Shown here: one piece after another, positions 35,413 to 44,474 of the stretch
How positions within the stretch are numbered: the stretch's first letter is position 1
How the letters are laid out: every line of letters begins with the position of its first letter
Source: Novosphingobium sp.
GTDB taxonomy: Bacteria; Pseudomonadota; Alphaproteobacteria; Sphingomonadales; Sphingomonadaceae
Reading direction: 5' to 3'
DNA length: 64,000 bases
NCBI RefSeq assembly: GCF_019748365.1
Contig: NZ_JAIEPN010000024.1
Coordinates: forward strand, 30,340-94,339
Translations under genes and position numbers: made by a program
The notes under the pieces: model-generated
What the model saw: only the letters and a program-made list of their open reading frames with translations
Databases searched by the model: none
What the model was told of the DNA's origin: nothing

Positions 35413-37176
35413 CTACATCACGCGGAGGATGTCGTCGGCTTCGCTGCCGGGCCACTTGAGCGCTGCGCGCAGCATGGCTTGGGTAACCTTGCATTGATCA
35501 CCGGATTTGCCCTTTTTGCTAAGCGCGTCGCGCACCTGCCTTTCTGAAAGACCTGTCGCGGCAATGACCTTGGAAATCAATGCGCCGGGAATGCGAGCAT
35601 TGATCACCGAAGGGAGATTGGGCGCGGCGAGCAATCCCCGTTCAGCCATCGACCTGGCAAGTTGGCGCTCCTTGATGCGCACTTGGTCGGGAAAGGTGAA
35701 GTCCTCGATGTAGTCCGCCCGAACGACCCGCATGCATGTTTCGGCCCCGGCTGCGCTCGCTGCATCGAGCAGTGCGAGCCGGACTGCGATGGTCTGGCGC
35801 AAAACGTCATCTGAAGCATTGCGCCCATCGAGTAGGGTGCGATCACGTATAAATGCGACGGCGTTGGCGATCGCGCCTTTCGTATCGACCCCACGCGAAC
35901 GGGCGCTGACGAGGTCAGCTTCGAAATCAGTGGCGAGGCCAGGTTGCTGCTTCCGTAGCCAGTCGATGGTCTTGCCCTTGCCAAAGACCTCCTGAACCGC
36001 CGCATCGCGGATCTGGCCAAATTGCGGATCGGTCGCCGCCGTATAGGCGGGTGGGGGCCGGAGATAGCGCTGATCCGATACTGGATCGGGCGAAACGCCG
36101 CGCAGCACCGCCATCAGGATCTGCAGGCCGACCACCACCGAGATCGCATATCCAGCATTGAAAGTGAACCCGGTGCCGAAGATGCGGAATACGCCGAAGC
36201 CTTTTCCGCCTGCTCCCGCGCCATCGCCCCATGAGACCACGCGTTCGCGGGGGAAGTGATTTTCCAGCTCCGGGAAATGCTTGCGCACGCCTTCGAGCAA
36301 CTGGTTGATATCGGCGCGCTTGATCCGGAACTTGTCGACAATCGTGGCGCTGCCGGGGCGGGTCAACTCCACCCATGCCTTGTGGAGCGGGTGATCGGCC
36401 TCGGTCACCTTGTCCTGAAAGCGCAGGCCGCGCAGGCGTGCGTTGAGCCAGGCAATCGAAGAGCGCTCGGTGATCTGGCCGCGCTCGTTCTCCCAGCCGA
36501 AGGCCTCTGCCGCGGGGCGCAGCAACGGCGCGCTGCGGGGCCATGTTTCGGCGAGGAGATCGGCGAGCCAGTCTTCGATCCGCGCGTGGCGGGTGAGATC
36601 GGCGGTGGCCGCTTCGGTCAGCAATGCACCGAGGCAGCGCTGGGCGAAGGCCTCCTGATCGTCGGTCAGCGGGGCGAGATCGGCCTCAGGATCATGAAGC
36701 AGGCGCGCAAGGTCGATATCTGGCTGCGCGAGATAGCCGACGTAAGCACGCGGCGGCTCGGCGCTTTCGAGCAGCGGCGGGCCTGCCAGCGCCCGCAGGG
36801 CTGCCGCAGAGGCGGCGGGGGCCTGGATCGGCTGGGGTTCGGCAGAAACGGGCTCGGCATGAGGGACTTGCCCGGCGTTGAGGAGCGGGGATTCGGCGGC
36901 GCTCTCGATTGCGACCGTCGGCGCGCCATAGACCCACGGGGCAGGCGGCGGTGCAGCCGCCTCGGCAGGCGCTTCGGGCTCAGCGGGTGGCGGCGGGGCG
37001 GCGGCGACTTTGGCGGCGCGCAGGGCAATGTCGCGGGCCTGCCGCAGGCGGGCGTAGCCTTCCGGATCGGCATCCGGGTCCATCGCCTTGTAAAGCGCGG
37101 CATAGGCCTTGCGGATGGCGGGGACATCGGCGCCGGCGCGGAGGCCGAGATGCCTGAGCGCGGCGGACGGCGTCAC
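35413..37176 (-). CDS. membrane-anchored J-domain-like protein, DjlB/DjlC-like co-chaperone
   Basis: The 587-residue protein starts with a short J-domain-like segment: LRAGADVPAIRKAYAALYKA at about 12-31, then MDPDADPEGYARLRQARDIA. The canonical HPD is replaced by DPD, close to the degenerate motif in E. coli DjlB/DjlC. A Pro/Ala-rich linker, an unknown domain and a single transmembrane segment (AGYAISVVVGLQILMAVL, about 345-362) follow, with a ~220-residue soluble C-terminus. The GTG start overlaps the hscC-like stop (GTGA). E. coli HscC works with membrane J proteins DjlB/DjlC, so the operon supports a dedicated Hsp70 pair. The C-terminal domain was not recognised. Confidence 0.75.
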   Translation of the reverse strand: MTPSAALRHLGLRAGADVPAIRKAYAALYKAMDPDADPEGYARLRQARDIALRAAKVAAAPPPPAEPEAPAEAAAPPPAPWVYGAPTVAIESAAESPLLNAGQVPHAEPVSAEPQPIQAPAASAAALRALAGPPLLESAEPPRAYVGYLAQPDIDLARLLHDPEADLAPLTDDQEAFAQRCLGALLTEAATADLTRHARIEDWLADLLAETWPRSAPLLRPAAEAFGWENERGQITERSSIAWLNARLRGLRFQDKVTEADHPLHKAWVELTRPGSATIVDKFRIKRADINQLLEGVRKHFPELENHFPRERVVSWGDGAGAGGKGFGVFRIFGTGFTFNAGYAISVVVGLQILMAVLRGVSPDPVSDQRYLRPPPAYTAATDPQFGQIRDAAVQEVFGKGKTIDWLRKQQPGLATDFEADLVSARSRGVDTKGAIANAVAFIRDRTLLDGRNASDDVLRQTIAVRLALLDAASAAGAETCMRVVRADYIEDFTFPDQVRIKERQLARSMAERGLLAAPNLPSVINARIPGALISKVIAATGLSERQVRDALSKKGKSGDQCKVTQAMLRAALKWPGSEADDILRVM

Positions 37177-38879
37177 AGCGGCGAGGTTCCGCTGGCTGCC
37201 TCCAGCTGCTGTTGCAGCATCGCGCGAGCCTCGGCAATGCGGCGGGGATCCTGGCTATCGAGCGCGCCTGCGAAATCGGTGATCCACTGGCCAATCATGC
37301 GCCGCTCATCGCCCACAAAATCCTCGTAGATGCGCTCGGCGCGGGCCATGAGCGCAACGTTCTCGGCATCTTCGCGCGGGTGGAACTTGAGCTTGGCGAG
37401 AGCATCGCGCCGGGCGGCGACTTCGCGGTCGGTCAGTGTCTCGGCCTCGCCCGCGATCACCAGCGTGCGGGTGACCCCGGTTTCGTGGACGCTGACATCC
37501 ACTTCGAGCAGGCCGCTGCTGTCATAGCTGAAGCGCACGTCCGCCCCAGCCTGCCCTGCCGGACGCGCGGGCACAGGGACCTTGACCGCGCCGAGGTGGA
37601 TATTGCCCGAAACCTCGCGCGCCTCGCCCTGGTAGATGTTGAACAGGACTTCCTTCTGGTTGTCCTGCACGGTGAAGTAGCTGCTCATGCGGCTGACCGG
37701 CACCGGCGTGTTGCGATCGATGATCGGCGAGAAGATGCCGTGCTGCATGCCGCCCCGCGAATCGCGTTCGACCGAATCGACGCCCAGCGTGAAGGGGCAG
37801 ACATCGGCGATGCGGATTTCATCAAGCGCGGCATCGCGGCTGAGGAGGCCTGCCTGGATCGCTGCGCCCAGCGCGACCGCGTGGTCGGGATGGACCGAGC
37901 TGTTGGGGAAGCGGCCGAACATGCGCGTGATCGCCTTGCGGACGACCGGCATGCGGGTCGAACCGCCGACGAGGACGATATCGCCCAGTTCCGCCACATC
38001 GAACGCGCAATCGCGCAGTGCCCGCGCGACTGGTTCGCGCAGGCGGCGCAGGAGATCCTCGCAGGCCGCCTCGAACATCTCGGCAGTGACTTCGGCTGTG
38101 AGGCGGTCTTCGCCGATCACCACAGCGAAAGTCGCCTTGTCCTCAACCGAGAGTTGGCGCCGGGTGGTTTCGGCAGCGCGGTGCAGCATCGCCTCGCGCT
38201 GGCGGGCATCGAGCTTTTCCAGCCGGCCATCGGGATCGACAATCGGCTTCATCCGGGCCGCGAGCGCGGTGTTAAAATCATCGCCGCCGAGCCGGTTGTC
38301 ACCCGCCGAGGCGCGCACTTCGACGACGCCCTCGAACTTGTCGACAATCGAGACGTCGAACGTGCCGCCACCGAGATCGAACACGAGGAAGGGTTCGCGG
38401 TCCTCCTGATCCTGCAGGCCGAAGGCCAATGCGGCGGCGGTCGGCTCGTTGATCAGGCGCCGTACGGTGAGGCCGGCAAGCTCTCCGGCATGGCGGGTCG
38501 CCTTGCGCTGGCGGTCGTTGAAATAGGCCGGCACGGTTATCACCGCCTCGACCGGGCGCGTACCGAGCAAGGCTTCCGCATCATCGCAGAGCGTGCGCAA
38601 GACGAGCGCGGAGAGGTCTTCGGGGCGCCACTCCTTCTTGCCAAGGCGCAGCTTGCGCTCGGTCCCCATATAGCGCTTGAAGCTGGTGGCGGTGTTTTCG
38701 GGTTGAGTCGCGAGCCTATCAAGCGCGGCCGCGCCGACATATGTCGTGCCGTCGCGGTCGACCGAGACGGCCGAGGGCGTGAGCATTTCGCCCAGCGCAT
38801 TGGGGATCAGCTGCGGCGCATCATCCTGCCACACGGCAATCGCGCTGTTGGTGGTCCCGAGATCAATTCCGACGATCAT
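37173..38879 (-). CDS. hscC: HscC-like Hsp70 chaperone
   Basis: The 568-residue Hsp70-type ATPase has signatures MIVGIDLGTTNSAIAVW (1-17), VPAYFNDRQRKATRHAGELAG (the second Hsp70 signature), LVFDLGGGTFDVSI and IVLVGGSTRMPVV. It is shorter than DnaK (about 640) and lacks the extended lid, matching HscC (about 560). It would bind a narrow set of clients with its J partner rather than act as a general chaperone. ATG 38877-38879 is the family start; 15 codons upstream lack a better one. It overlaps the J-like gene by 4 bp and lies 106 bp after the glycosyltransferase on the same strand. Confidence 0.88.
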   Translation of the reverse strand: MIVGIDLGTTNSAIAVWQDDAPQLIPNALGEMLTPSAVSVDRDGTTYVGAAALDRLATQPENTATSFKRYMGTERKLRLGKKEWRPEDLSALVLRTLCDDAEALLGTRPVEAVITVPAYFNDRQRKATRHAGELAGLTVRRLINEPTAAALAFGLQDQEDREPFLVFDLGGGTFDVSIVDKFEGVVEVRASAGDNRLGGDDFNTALAARMKPIVDPDGRLEKLDARQREAMLHRAAETTRRQLSVEDKATFAVVIGEDRLTAEVTAEMFEAACEDLLRRLREPVARALRDCAFDVAELGDIVLVGGSTRMPVVRKAITRMFGRFPNSSVHPDHAVALGAAIQAGLLSRDAALDEIRIADVCPFTLGVDSVERDSRGGMQHGIFSPIIDRNTPVPVSRMSSYFTVQDNQKEVLFNIYQGEAREVSGNIHLGAVKVPVPARPAGQAGADVRFSYDSSGLLEVDVSVHETGVTRTLVIAGEAETLTDREVAARRDALAKLKFHPREDAENVALMARAERIYEDFVGDERRMIGQWITDFAGALDSQDPRRIAEARAMLQQQLEAASGTSPL

Positions 38880-38985
38880 GCCGCACGTGCGCCCCTGTCC
38901 CGCATCCGCAACGGACTTGCCCAAGGGCGGAGGTCAGCGCAAGCCCGAGGGGTCCGGATCGGACTAATCCGGCAGCGGCAAGGGT

Positions 38986-40434
38986 TCAGGCCTGATGCTC
39001 CAGCGCGCTGCGGGTGGCGCGGGTCCAGGTCTGGCTGCCGGTGAGGAAAGCATACCAGCCGAGCGCCGCGCCGGTGTGGCGCAGGAGCTGGAAGGTAAAG
39101 GGCTCGGCCAGCGCGGCGATCAGCGCAGGGAAGAAGCGCAGCCCCTCGCGCCGGCCAGTCCAGCGCTTGTAGATGCCGAGCGACCAGAGGTGGAAGGTGA
39201 GATCGATCACGATCTTGGCGATCATCACGAGGAGGATCGGGAAAGCAAGGGTGAAGCGTCCTGTTGCGACGAGGAAAATCAGGATCGCGAAGGCGGCGAG
39301 GCCGTAAATCGGTTGCAGCGTATCGAGCGCCTTCACCGGCAGCATGCGCGTGCCGACAAGGCCGTAGCGGCTGTTGCCGACCATGTCGCGGTTCCAGTGC
39401 TGCGTCTGGAGGAAGCCGCCGAACCAGCGTTGGCGCTGCTTGAGGAAGCCGCGGATCGTGGCCGGGGCATCGGTGTGGGCGAGCGCGCCGCCGACGACGC
39501 TGACGTGCCAGCCGAGGCCGTGATCGTTCGAATGGCGGTGGAGGCGGTGGATGAGCTCGTAATCCTCGACCATGCAATCGGGATCGAAGCCGCCGACGGC
39601 GAGCACCGCCTCGCGCCGGAACGCGGCGAAAGCGCCGGAGATCAGCAGCAGGCCATTGAGCTGCATCCACGCATGGCGCGAGAGGAAGTTGCGCACGTAT
39701 TCGTAGGACTGGAACCATTCGAACAGGCGGCCAGAAAGCGAAGGCCCGCAGATCGGCTGAAGCACACCGGTGGCGGCGACCAGCGCAGGATCGCGCAGGA
39801 AGGCGGTGCGCATGGCGGCAATCGCGCCGGGCTCCAGCAGGGTATCGGCATCGACGGTGAGCACGACATCGGTGCGCGCGTGCTGCAGCGCCTGATTGAG
39901 CGCACGCGCCTTGCCGCCATGGGGCAGGCGCAGCCATTGCAGGCGAGTGGCGCCGATCACGGTTTCGGCCATCCCGCCGATGCAGGGCACGGCAAGGCCA
40001 TAGGTTTCGAGCATCACGGCGGGAGTGGTATCGCTAGACCCGTCGTCGGCAATGAGGATCGCCTCGGGCGACTGGGCCTGCGCGAGAAGGCGATTGATCG
40101 TGAGGTGGATGACACCTGCCTCGTTGTGCGCCGCGACGATGACGCCCAAGGTCGGTGCATCGGCGGTATGGGCCACGGGCCGGGCGGTATCGGCCACCAG
40201 TTTGCGGATCTGCCACGCGGTGAACAGCAGCAGCGCGGTATCGTAAAGGATATAGGCAACGCCGACCGACCACATGCCGAGGTCCTGGCGCTGGAACGCC
40301 TGGAACGTGAGCACGACGAAGAGAAGCGGCGCGGCAATCCCGATCAGCCGGCTGACCAGCGGGATGGGGCGCGGCGTGAAGCGGGGAGACTCGGCGAGCA
40401 AAACGGCGTTGAGGGACGGCATGGCGGGGCCCAT
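38986..40434 (-). CDS. membrane-bound family 2 glycosyltransferase (processive type)
   Basis: This GT2 enzyme of about 482 residues has transmembrane helices at both ends (first pair about 23-80, last group after about 355). The GT-A domain shows VIVAAHNEAG, ILIADDGSSDTT, the DxD-like TVDADT, MVEDYELIHRLHR and the QRQRWFGGFL (Q/RxxRW) motif typical of cellulose/hyaluronan/BcsA-like processive enzymes. A polysaccharide or glycolipid product is expected; no partner gene is nearby. ATG 40434 or 40422 are both possible; an AAGG favours the first. Confidence 0.88.
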   Translation of the reverse strand: MGPAMPSLNAVLLAESPRFTPRPIPLVSRLIGIAAPLLFVVLTFQAFQRQDLGMWSVGVAYILYDTALLLFTAWQIRKLVADTARPVAHTADAPTLGVIVAAHNEAGVIHLTINRLLAQAQSPEAILIADDGSSDTTPAVMLETYGLAVPCIGGMAETVIGATRLQWLRLPHGGKARALNQALQHARTDVVLTVDADTLLEPGAIAAMRTAFLRDPALVAATGVLQPICGPSLSGRLFEWFQSYEYVRNFLSRHAWMQLNGLLLISGAFAAFRREAVLAVGGFDPDCMVEDYELIHRLHRHSNDHGLGWHVSVVGGALAHTDAPATIRGFLKQRQRWFGGFLQTQHWNRDMVGNSRYGLVGTRMLPVKALDTLQPIYGLAAFAILIFLVATGRFTLAFPILLVMIAKIVIDLTFHLWSLGIYKRWTGRREGLRFFPALIAALAEPFTFQLLRHTGAALGWYAFLTGSQTWTRATRSALEHQA

Positions 40435-40487
40435 AGCCTTGCCAAGCTGAACCGGCTATTGCGTATCACGGGCAGTTCGATGAACAT

Positions 40488-40505
40488 TTGATCATAATCG
40501 ATCAA
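40488..40505. promoter_or_regulatory. inverted repeat TTGATC-ATAATC-GATCAA upstream of cytochrome b561
   Basis: Six-base arms with a six-base spacer lie 17 bp before the cytochrome b561 ATG, between the divergent glycosyltransferase and cytochrome genes. The half sites TTGAT/ATCAA recall an FNR box, but the spacing is eight rather than four bases, so a different dimeric regulator is more likely. Confidence 0.35.
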
Positions 40506-40522
40506 CGACCGCAGGGGTTATC

Positions 40523-41077
40523 ATGGTCAAGAAGTACACCGGAATTGCGATTGCGCTTCACTGGATCATCGCGCTGGGCATTTTCGTGAACCTGCTGCTG
40601 CCCAATATCTGGGAAGCTGCGGGCGACGAGAACGTGCGACCGCTGATCGATGCGCACAAATCCATCGGCGTGACGGTGCTGGGCCTTGCCGTGATGCGGC
40701 TCCTTTGGCGCCTGACGCACCGCCCCCCTGCCCTGCCCGCCAGCTACAAGCCGTGGGAAGTGAAAGCGAGCCATGCGGCGCACTGGGCGCTCTATGCCTT
40801 CATCTTCGCGATGCCGCTTACGGGGTGGATCATGGATTCAGCCTGGAAGGACGCCGCGACGCATCCGATGCAGTGGTTCGGCCTGTTCGAATGGCCGCGC
40901 ATCAGCATGGTGATGGGGCTGGACGAGGTAACCAAGAAGAGCGTCCACGACAGCTTTGGCGAGGCACACGAGATCCTTGGCTATGCGCTGTGGGCCTTGT
41001 TCGCGCTGCATGTGATCGGCGCGCTCAAGCATCAGTTCCTTGATGGCGAGAAGGAACTGCAGCGCATGATGCCATGA
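40523..41077 (+). CDS. cytochrome b561
   Basis: The 184-residue protein has four hydrophobic helices: ALHWIIALGIFVNLLLPNI at about 12-30, VTVLGLAVMRLLWRL, AAHWALYAFIFAMPLTGWIMD, and ALWALFALHVIGALKHQFLD. Its His residues (H13 in LHW, H50s, H136 and H153 regions) are placed to hold two heme b groups. It belongs to the bacterial b561/YodB-YceJ group, which moves electrons from the quinol pool, in some cases to quench superoxide. ATG 40523 follows a GGGG. It stands alone on the plus strand. Confidence 0.92.
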   Translation: MVKKYTGIAIALHWIIALGIFVNLLLPNIWEAAGDENVRPLIDAHKSIGVTVLGLAVMRLLWRLTHRPPALPASYKPWEVKASHAAHWALYAFIFAMPLTGWIMDSAWKDAATHPMQWFGLFEWPRISMVMGLDEVTKKSVHDSFGEAHEILGYALWALFALHVIGALKHQFLDGEKELQRMMP

Positions 41078-41343
41078 GGCAGCTGACTCCCGGAATTTGT
41101 CCCACATACTTCGGAATCCGGGAATTGTGGGATAATCTAATCGGTGGCAGCGGCGATGCCGCATTACCCGCTGGATCATCGCTTCATCGCCGACTTGCCA
41201 GAGGAACTGCGCCCGCACTTTCAGGGATGGCAGGGCCTGCGGACTGACAGCGGCGAAGCGGCATGGTGACCCCCTTCGCCAGTGCTTGACAGCGCGGGGG
41301 GCGAGCGTACCCCTTGTTCATTCGGGTGGACGGGGGGATTGCA

Positions 41344-43071
41344 ATGAGGAAACTGGCTGTTTCAGGCGCGCTGGCGCTGGTTCTGGCGGCGTCGGCGGCA
41401 GCGGCGAAGGCTCCGGCGCCGGCGGACACGGTGCTGCGCGGCGGCACGATCCTGACGGTGGATGCCAAGGACCGCGTGGTGCAGGCCATGGCGATCCGCG
41501 GCGGGCGGATTGTCGCGCTGGGCAGCGACAAGGCCATCCGCGCCTTTATCGGCAAGCGCACCAAGGTGATCGATCTGGCGGGCCGCACCGCGACGCCGGG
41601 AATGATCGATGCCCATGCCCATATGCTTGAAGGCGGGATCGATGAAGTCGCCAACCTGCAACTGGGCGAGGCTTCCAGCGTTGCCGATTTCCTTGCGCGG
41701 GTGAAGGCGCGGGTGGCGGAATTGCCGCCGGGCGCCTGGGTGACGGGTTCGGGCTGGAACGAGAGCCGCATTGCCGAGCACCGGCCGCCCTCGCTGGCGG
41801 AGCTGGATGCAGTGTCCGGCGGTCATCCCGTCGCGCTGGGGAATACGACAGGGCACTACACGCTGGTCAACAGCGCGGTGCTGAAGCTGGCCGGAGTTGA
41901 CGCCAAGACGCCTGATCCGGAAGGCGGGCGCTTCGACAAGGACGCGAGCGGCGCGCTCAACGGCGTGCTTTATGACAGCGCGCAGGACGTGCTCGACAAG
42001 CTGGTTCCACCGGTCGACGCGGCAACGCGCGCCAAGGGGCTGACCCATGTGATCGAAGGCGCCCTCTCCGAAGGGCTGACGGGCTTCAAGGACCCGCGCA
42101 CCGGGCGCCTGCAGTGGGACGTCTATGCTGCGGCGGCGAAGCAGGCGCCGCTGAACGTCCACGTCTGCACGCTGACGTTCGCGCAGACTGACATGACCGC
42201 GGCGCGCGCGGCGGTGGATGATTACCGGCAGCGCAAGCGGGAACTGGCCGCGATGAAGGGCCGCAACCTCGATGTCTGCGGGGTGAAGATTTTCCTCGAC
42301 GGATCAGGCGCGGGGCGCACGGCGTGGGTCTACAAGCCGTTCGAGACGGACGCCTCGCATGCCAATCCGGGCACGGGCTTCCCGATGATGGGCACCGATG
42401 TCTACCGCCAGATGGTGGACCTGTTCACGAAGGAAGGCATGCCGATCGGCACGCATGCTATTGGCGACCGGGCGATCGATACCGTGGTCGATGCCTATGC
42501 CGATGCGCTGAAGAAGTATCCGAAACAGGGCCTGCGACACAGCCTGATCCACGCCAACCTACCGACGGAGCATGCCATCGACGTCATGGCAGACCTGCAG
42601 AAGAAGTACGACGCAGGATATCCTGAAGCACAGGCGGAGTTTCTCTGGTTCCTCGGCGATGCGCTCGCCGCTGGCTGGGGTCCGGAGCGCAGCCAGAAGA
42701 TGATGCCCTACGCGACCTATGTGAAGCGCGGCATCGTCTACAGCGACGGATCGGACTATCCGGTGACGCCCTATGCGCCGCGCTATGGCCTGTGGTCCTC
42801 GGTCGCGCGCGAGCCTGATGGCGACCGCTTCGGCAAGGCGCCTTTCGGCACGGCAGAGGCGGTCGATATCCACACCGCCATGAAGAGCCACACGATCTGG
42901 GCAGCGCGGCAGCTGTTCCTCGAGAAGGAGACGGGCTCGCTCGAGGTAGGCAAGCTGGCGGACGTCGCGATCTGGGACCGCAATCCCTACGCGGTGCCGA
43001 CGGCAAGCCTCAAGGACATGCGCTGCATGATGACGCTGTTTGGTGGCAAAGTGGTATTCACGCGGAAGTGA
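41344..43071 (+). CDS. secreted YtcJ-like metal-dependent amidohydrolase
   Basis: The 575-residue protein has a Sec signal peptide (MRKLAVSGALALVLAASAAA). Metal motifs are GMIDAHAHMLEGG (about 85-97), GTHAIGDRAIDTV, HSLIHANLP and YSDGSDYPV. These match amidohydrolase family 3, as in the Tat-exported paralogue at 33.6 kb, but with a Sec rather than Tat signal. The substrate is unknown. The ATG at 41344 is preceded by a weak GGGGGG. The 266-bp gap upstream contains only a short open frame (41156-41269) that I do not accept as a gene and a GATAAT-like -10 near 41131. Confidence 0.9.
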   Translation: MRKLAVSGALALVLAASAAAAKAPAPADTVLRGGTILTVDAKDRVVQAMAIRGGRIVALGSDKAIRAFIGKRTKVIDLAGRTATPGMIDAHAHMLEGGIDEVANLQLGEASSVADFLARVKARVAELPPGAWVTGSGWNESRIAEHRPPSLAELDAVSGGHPVALGNTTGHYTLVNSAVLKLAGVDAKTPDPEGGRFDKDASGALNGVLYDSAQDVLDKLVPPVDAATRAKGLTHVIEGALSEGLTGFKDPRTGRLQWDVYAAAAKQAPLNVHVCTLTFAQTDMTAARAAVDDYRQRKRELAAMKGRNLDVCGVKIFLDGSGAGRTAWVYKPFETDASHANPGTGFPMMGTDVYRQMVDLFTKEGMPIGTHAIGDRAIDTVVDAYADALKKYPKQGLRHSLIHANLPTEHAIDVMADLQKKYDAGYPEAQAEFLWFLGDALAAGWGPERSQKMMPYATYVKRGIVYSDGSDYPVTPYAPRYGLWSSVAREPDGDRFGKAPFGTAEAVDIHTAMKSHTIWAARQLFLEKETGSLEVGKLADVAIWDRNPYAVPTASLKDMRCMMTLFGGKVVFTRK

Positions 43072-43077
43072 GGGCCC

Positions 43078-44361
43078 TTACTTCCGTGCCTTGAGCCACG
43101 CCTTGCCGGCTTTCTGGATCGACAGCAGCGCCGAGAACGGCGCAATGCCGATATTGGCCTTGCCGGTGCGGGCGATGGCATCGATCTGGGCGTAGTACCA
43201 GTAGGTGACGGCGAAGCCTTCGACCGCACGCATCATCTTGAGGCTGCCAAGGAACGAGAGCCACGGCGGCAGAAGCTTGAGCCTGTTTTCCCAGCGGTCG
43301 AGTTCCTCGGCGCCTGCCAGCAGCTTGGCCGGGCCGGCGGTATCGACGCAGAGCGGGCGGCCGAGGCCGATGACATCTGCCCCGCCCTGCTCCAGCGCGG
43401 TGTTCATGGCGCGGCGGGTGCGGAAACCGCCAGTGACCATGAGCGGCATGGTGAGCGAGGCGCGCATCGTCTTGGCGAAATCGACGAAATAGGCCTCACG
43501 CGCGATGGTGGATGCCTGCTTCGGCGGCGCGTCAGGGGCTTCCATGCCGGGGATATCCATCATCGCGGGCTGTTCGTAGGAGCCGCCGGAGATTTCGAGC
43601 AGATCAACGCCCGCATCCTGCAGCCAGCGCGCGACGAGCATGCTGTCTTCGAACGCGAAGCCGCCTTTCTGGAAATCGGCCGAGTTGAGCTTCACGCCGA
43701 TGGGGAACTCCGGCCCTACCCCTGCCCGCACCCGAGCCACCACGGCCATCAGCATGCGGGCACGGTTCTCAAGCGTGCCGCCCCACTGATCCCTGCGCAA
43801 GTTGGCGCGCGGGCTGAGGAACTGCGAGAGCAGGTAGCCGTGCGCGGCGTGGATCTGCACGCCGGTGTAGCCGGTGGCCTTGGCGACTTCGGCGGCCACG
43901 CCGAAGCGTTCGATAAGATCGAGGATCTCGGGCTCGGTCAGCGCCTCGGGCAGGCCGAACTGCTTGCCGGGCAGGCCGACCGCGACGGCGGAGGGCGCCT
44001 TGGGGTGCGGGTTGACAGTGATCTGCGTCTGGCGGCCGGCGTGGCTGATCTGCATCCAGATGTGATTGCCAGCACGTGTCCCGGCACTCGCCATGGCAGT
44101 AAGGCCCGCGAGTGCGGCTTCGTCCTGCGGCCCCTGAATGATCACGTTGCCCGGGCGTTCGAGGTGATCACGGTCGATCTGGACGTTGCCGGTGATGAGC
44201 AGGCCCGAGCCGCCATCGGCCCAGAGGCCATAGAGCCGCGCGAGTTCGGGCGTGGCGCGGCCTTGCGGATCGGCCAGCCCCTCGGTCATCGCGGCCTTGG
44301 CGAGCCGGTTGGGCAGGACCGCGCCGCAGGGGAGGACGAGGGGATCGGCGATGGACGTCAT
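43078..44361 (-). CDS. NADH:flavin oxidoreductase of the Old Yellow Enzyme family
   Basis: The 427-residue FMN protein reduces activated C=C bonds in enones, nitro compounds or similar. Motifs are LPNRLAKAAMTEG at the N-terminus, QISHAGRQTQI, the substrate-binding pair IHAAHGYLLSQFLSP (HxxH at about 170-173), and MVTGGFRTRRAM. It is a single-domain enzyme; the 2,4-dienoyl-CoA reductase type with an FeS cluster and FAD domain is excluded by length. The gene diverges from the FAD protein at 44.5 kb. A short overhang after the barrel (YWYYAQIDAIARTGK) is typical of one alphaproteobacterial subgroup. Confidence 0.92.
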   Translation of the reverse strand: MTSIADPLVLPCGAVLPNRLAKAAMTEGLADPQGRATPELARLYGLWADGGSGLLITGNVQIDRDHLERPGNVIIQGPQDEAALAGLTAMASAGTRAGNHIWMQISHAGRQTQITVNPHPKAPSAVAVGLPGKQFGLPEALTEPEILDLIERFGVAAEVAKATGYTGVQIHAAHGYLLSQFLSPRANLRRDQWGGTLENRARMLMAVVARVRAGVGPEFPIGVKLNSADFQKGGFAFEDSMLVARWLQDAGVDLLEISGGSYEQPAMMDIPGMEAPDAPPKQASTIAREAYFVDFAKTMRASLTMPLMVTGGFRTRRAMNTALEQGGADVIGLGRPLCVDTAGPAKLLAGAEELDRWENRLKLLPPWLSFLGSLKMMRAVEGFAVTYWYYAQIDAIARTGKANIGIAPFSALLSIQKAGKAWLKARK

Positions 44362-44474
44362 GAAGGTGCTCTCCGGGTGGGCCTCGCTGGCAGCGGCCTT
44401 TGCGCCACCTTAAGCGCGGTTGCATGGACCGGGCAAATCGCGTTTGCTGTGTGCGAACAGGTTTCGGGGGAATG

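Noticed and set aside
40488..40505. FNR box upstream of cytochrome b561
   Set aside because: TTGAT and ATCAA half sites are present, but the spacing is eight bases instead of the four needed by FNR/CRP-type dimers.
41156..41269. Possible 37-codon gene starting MPHYPLDHRF between cytochrome b561 and the amidohydrolase
   Set aside because: It is very short, has no clear ribosome-binding site and no recognisable family. It may be a real small gene or a fragment but cannot be supported.
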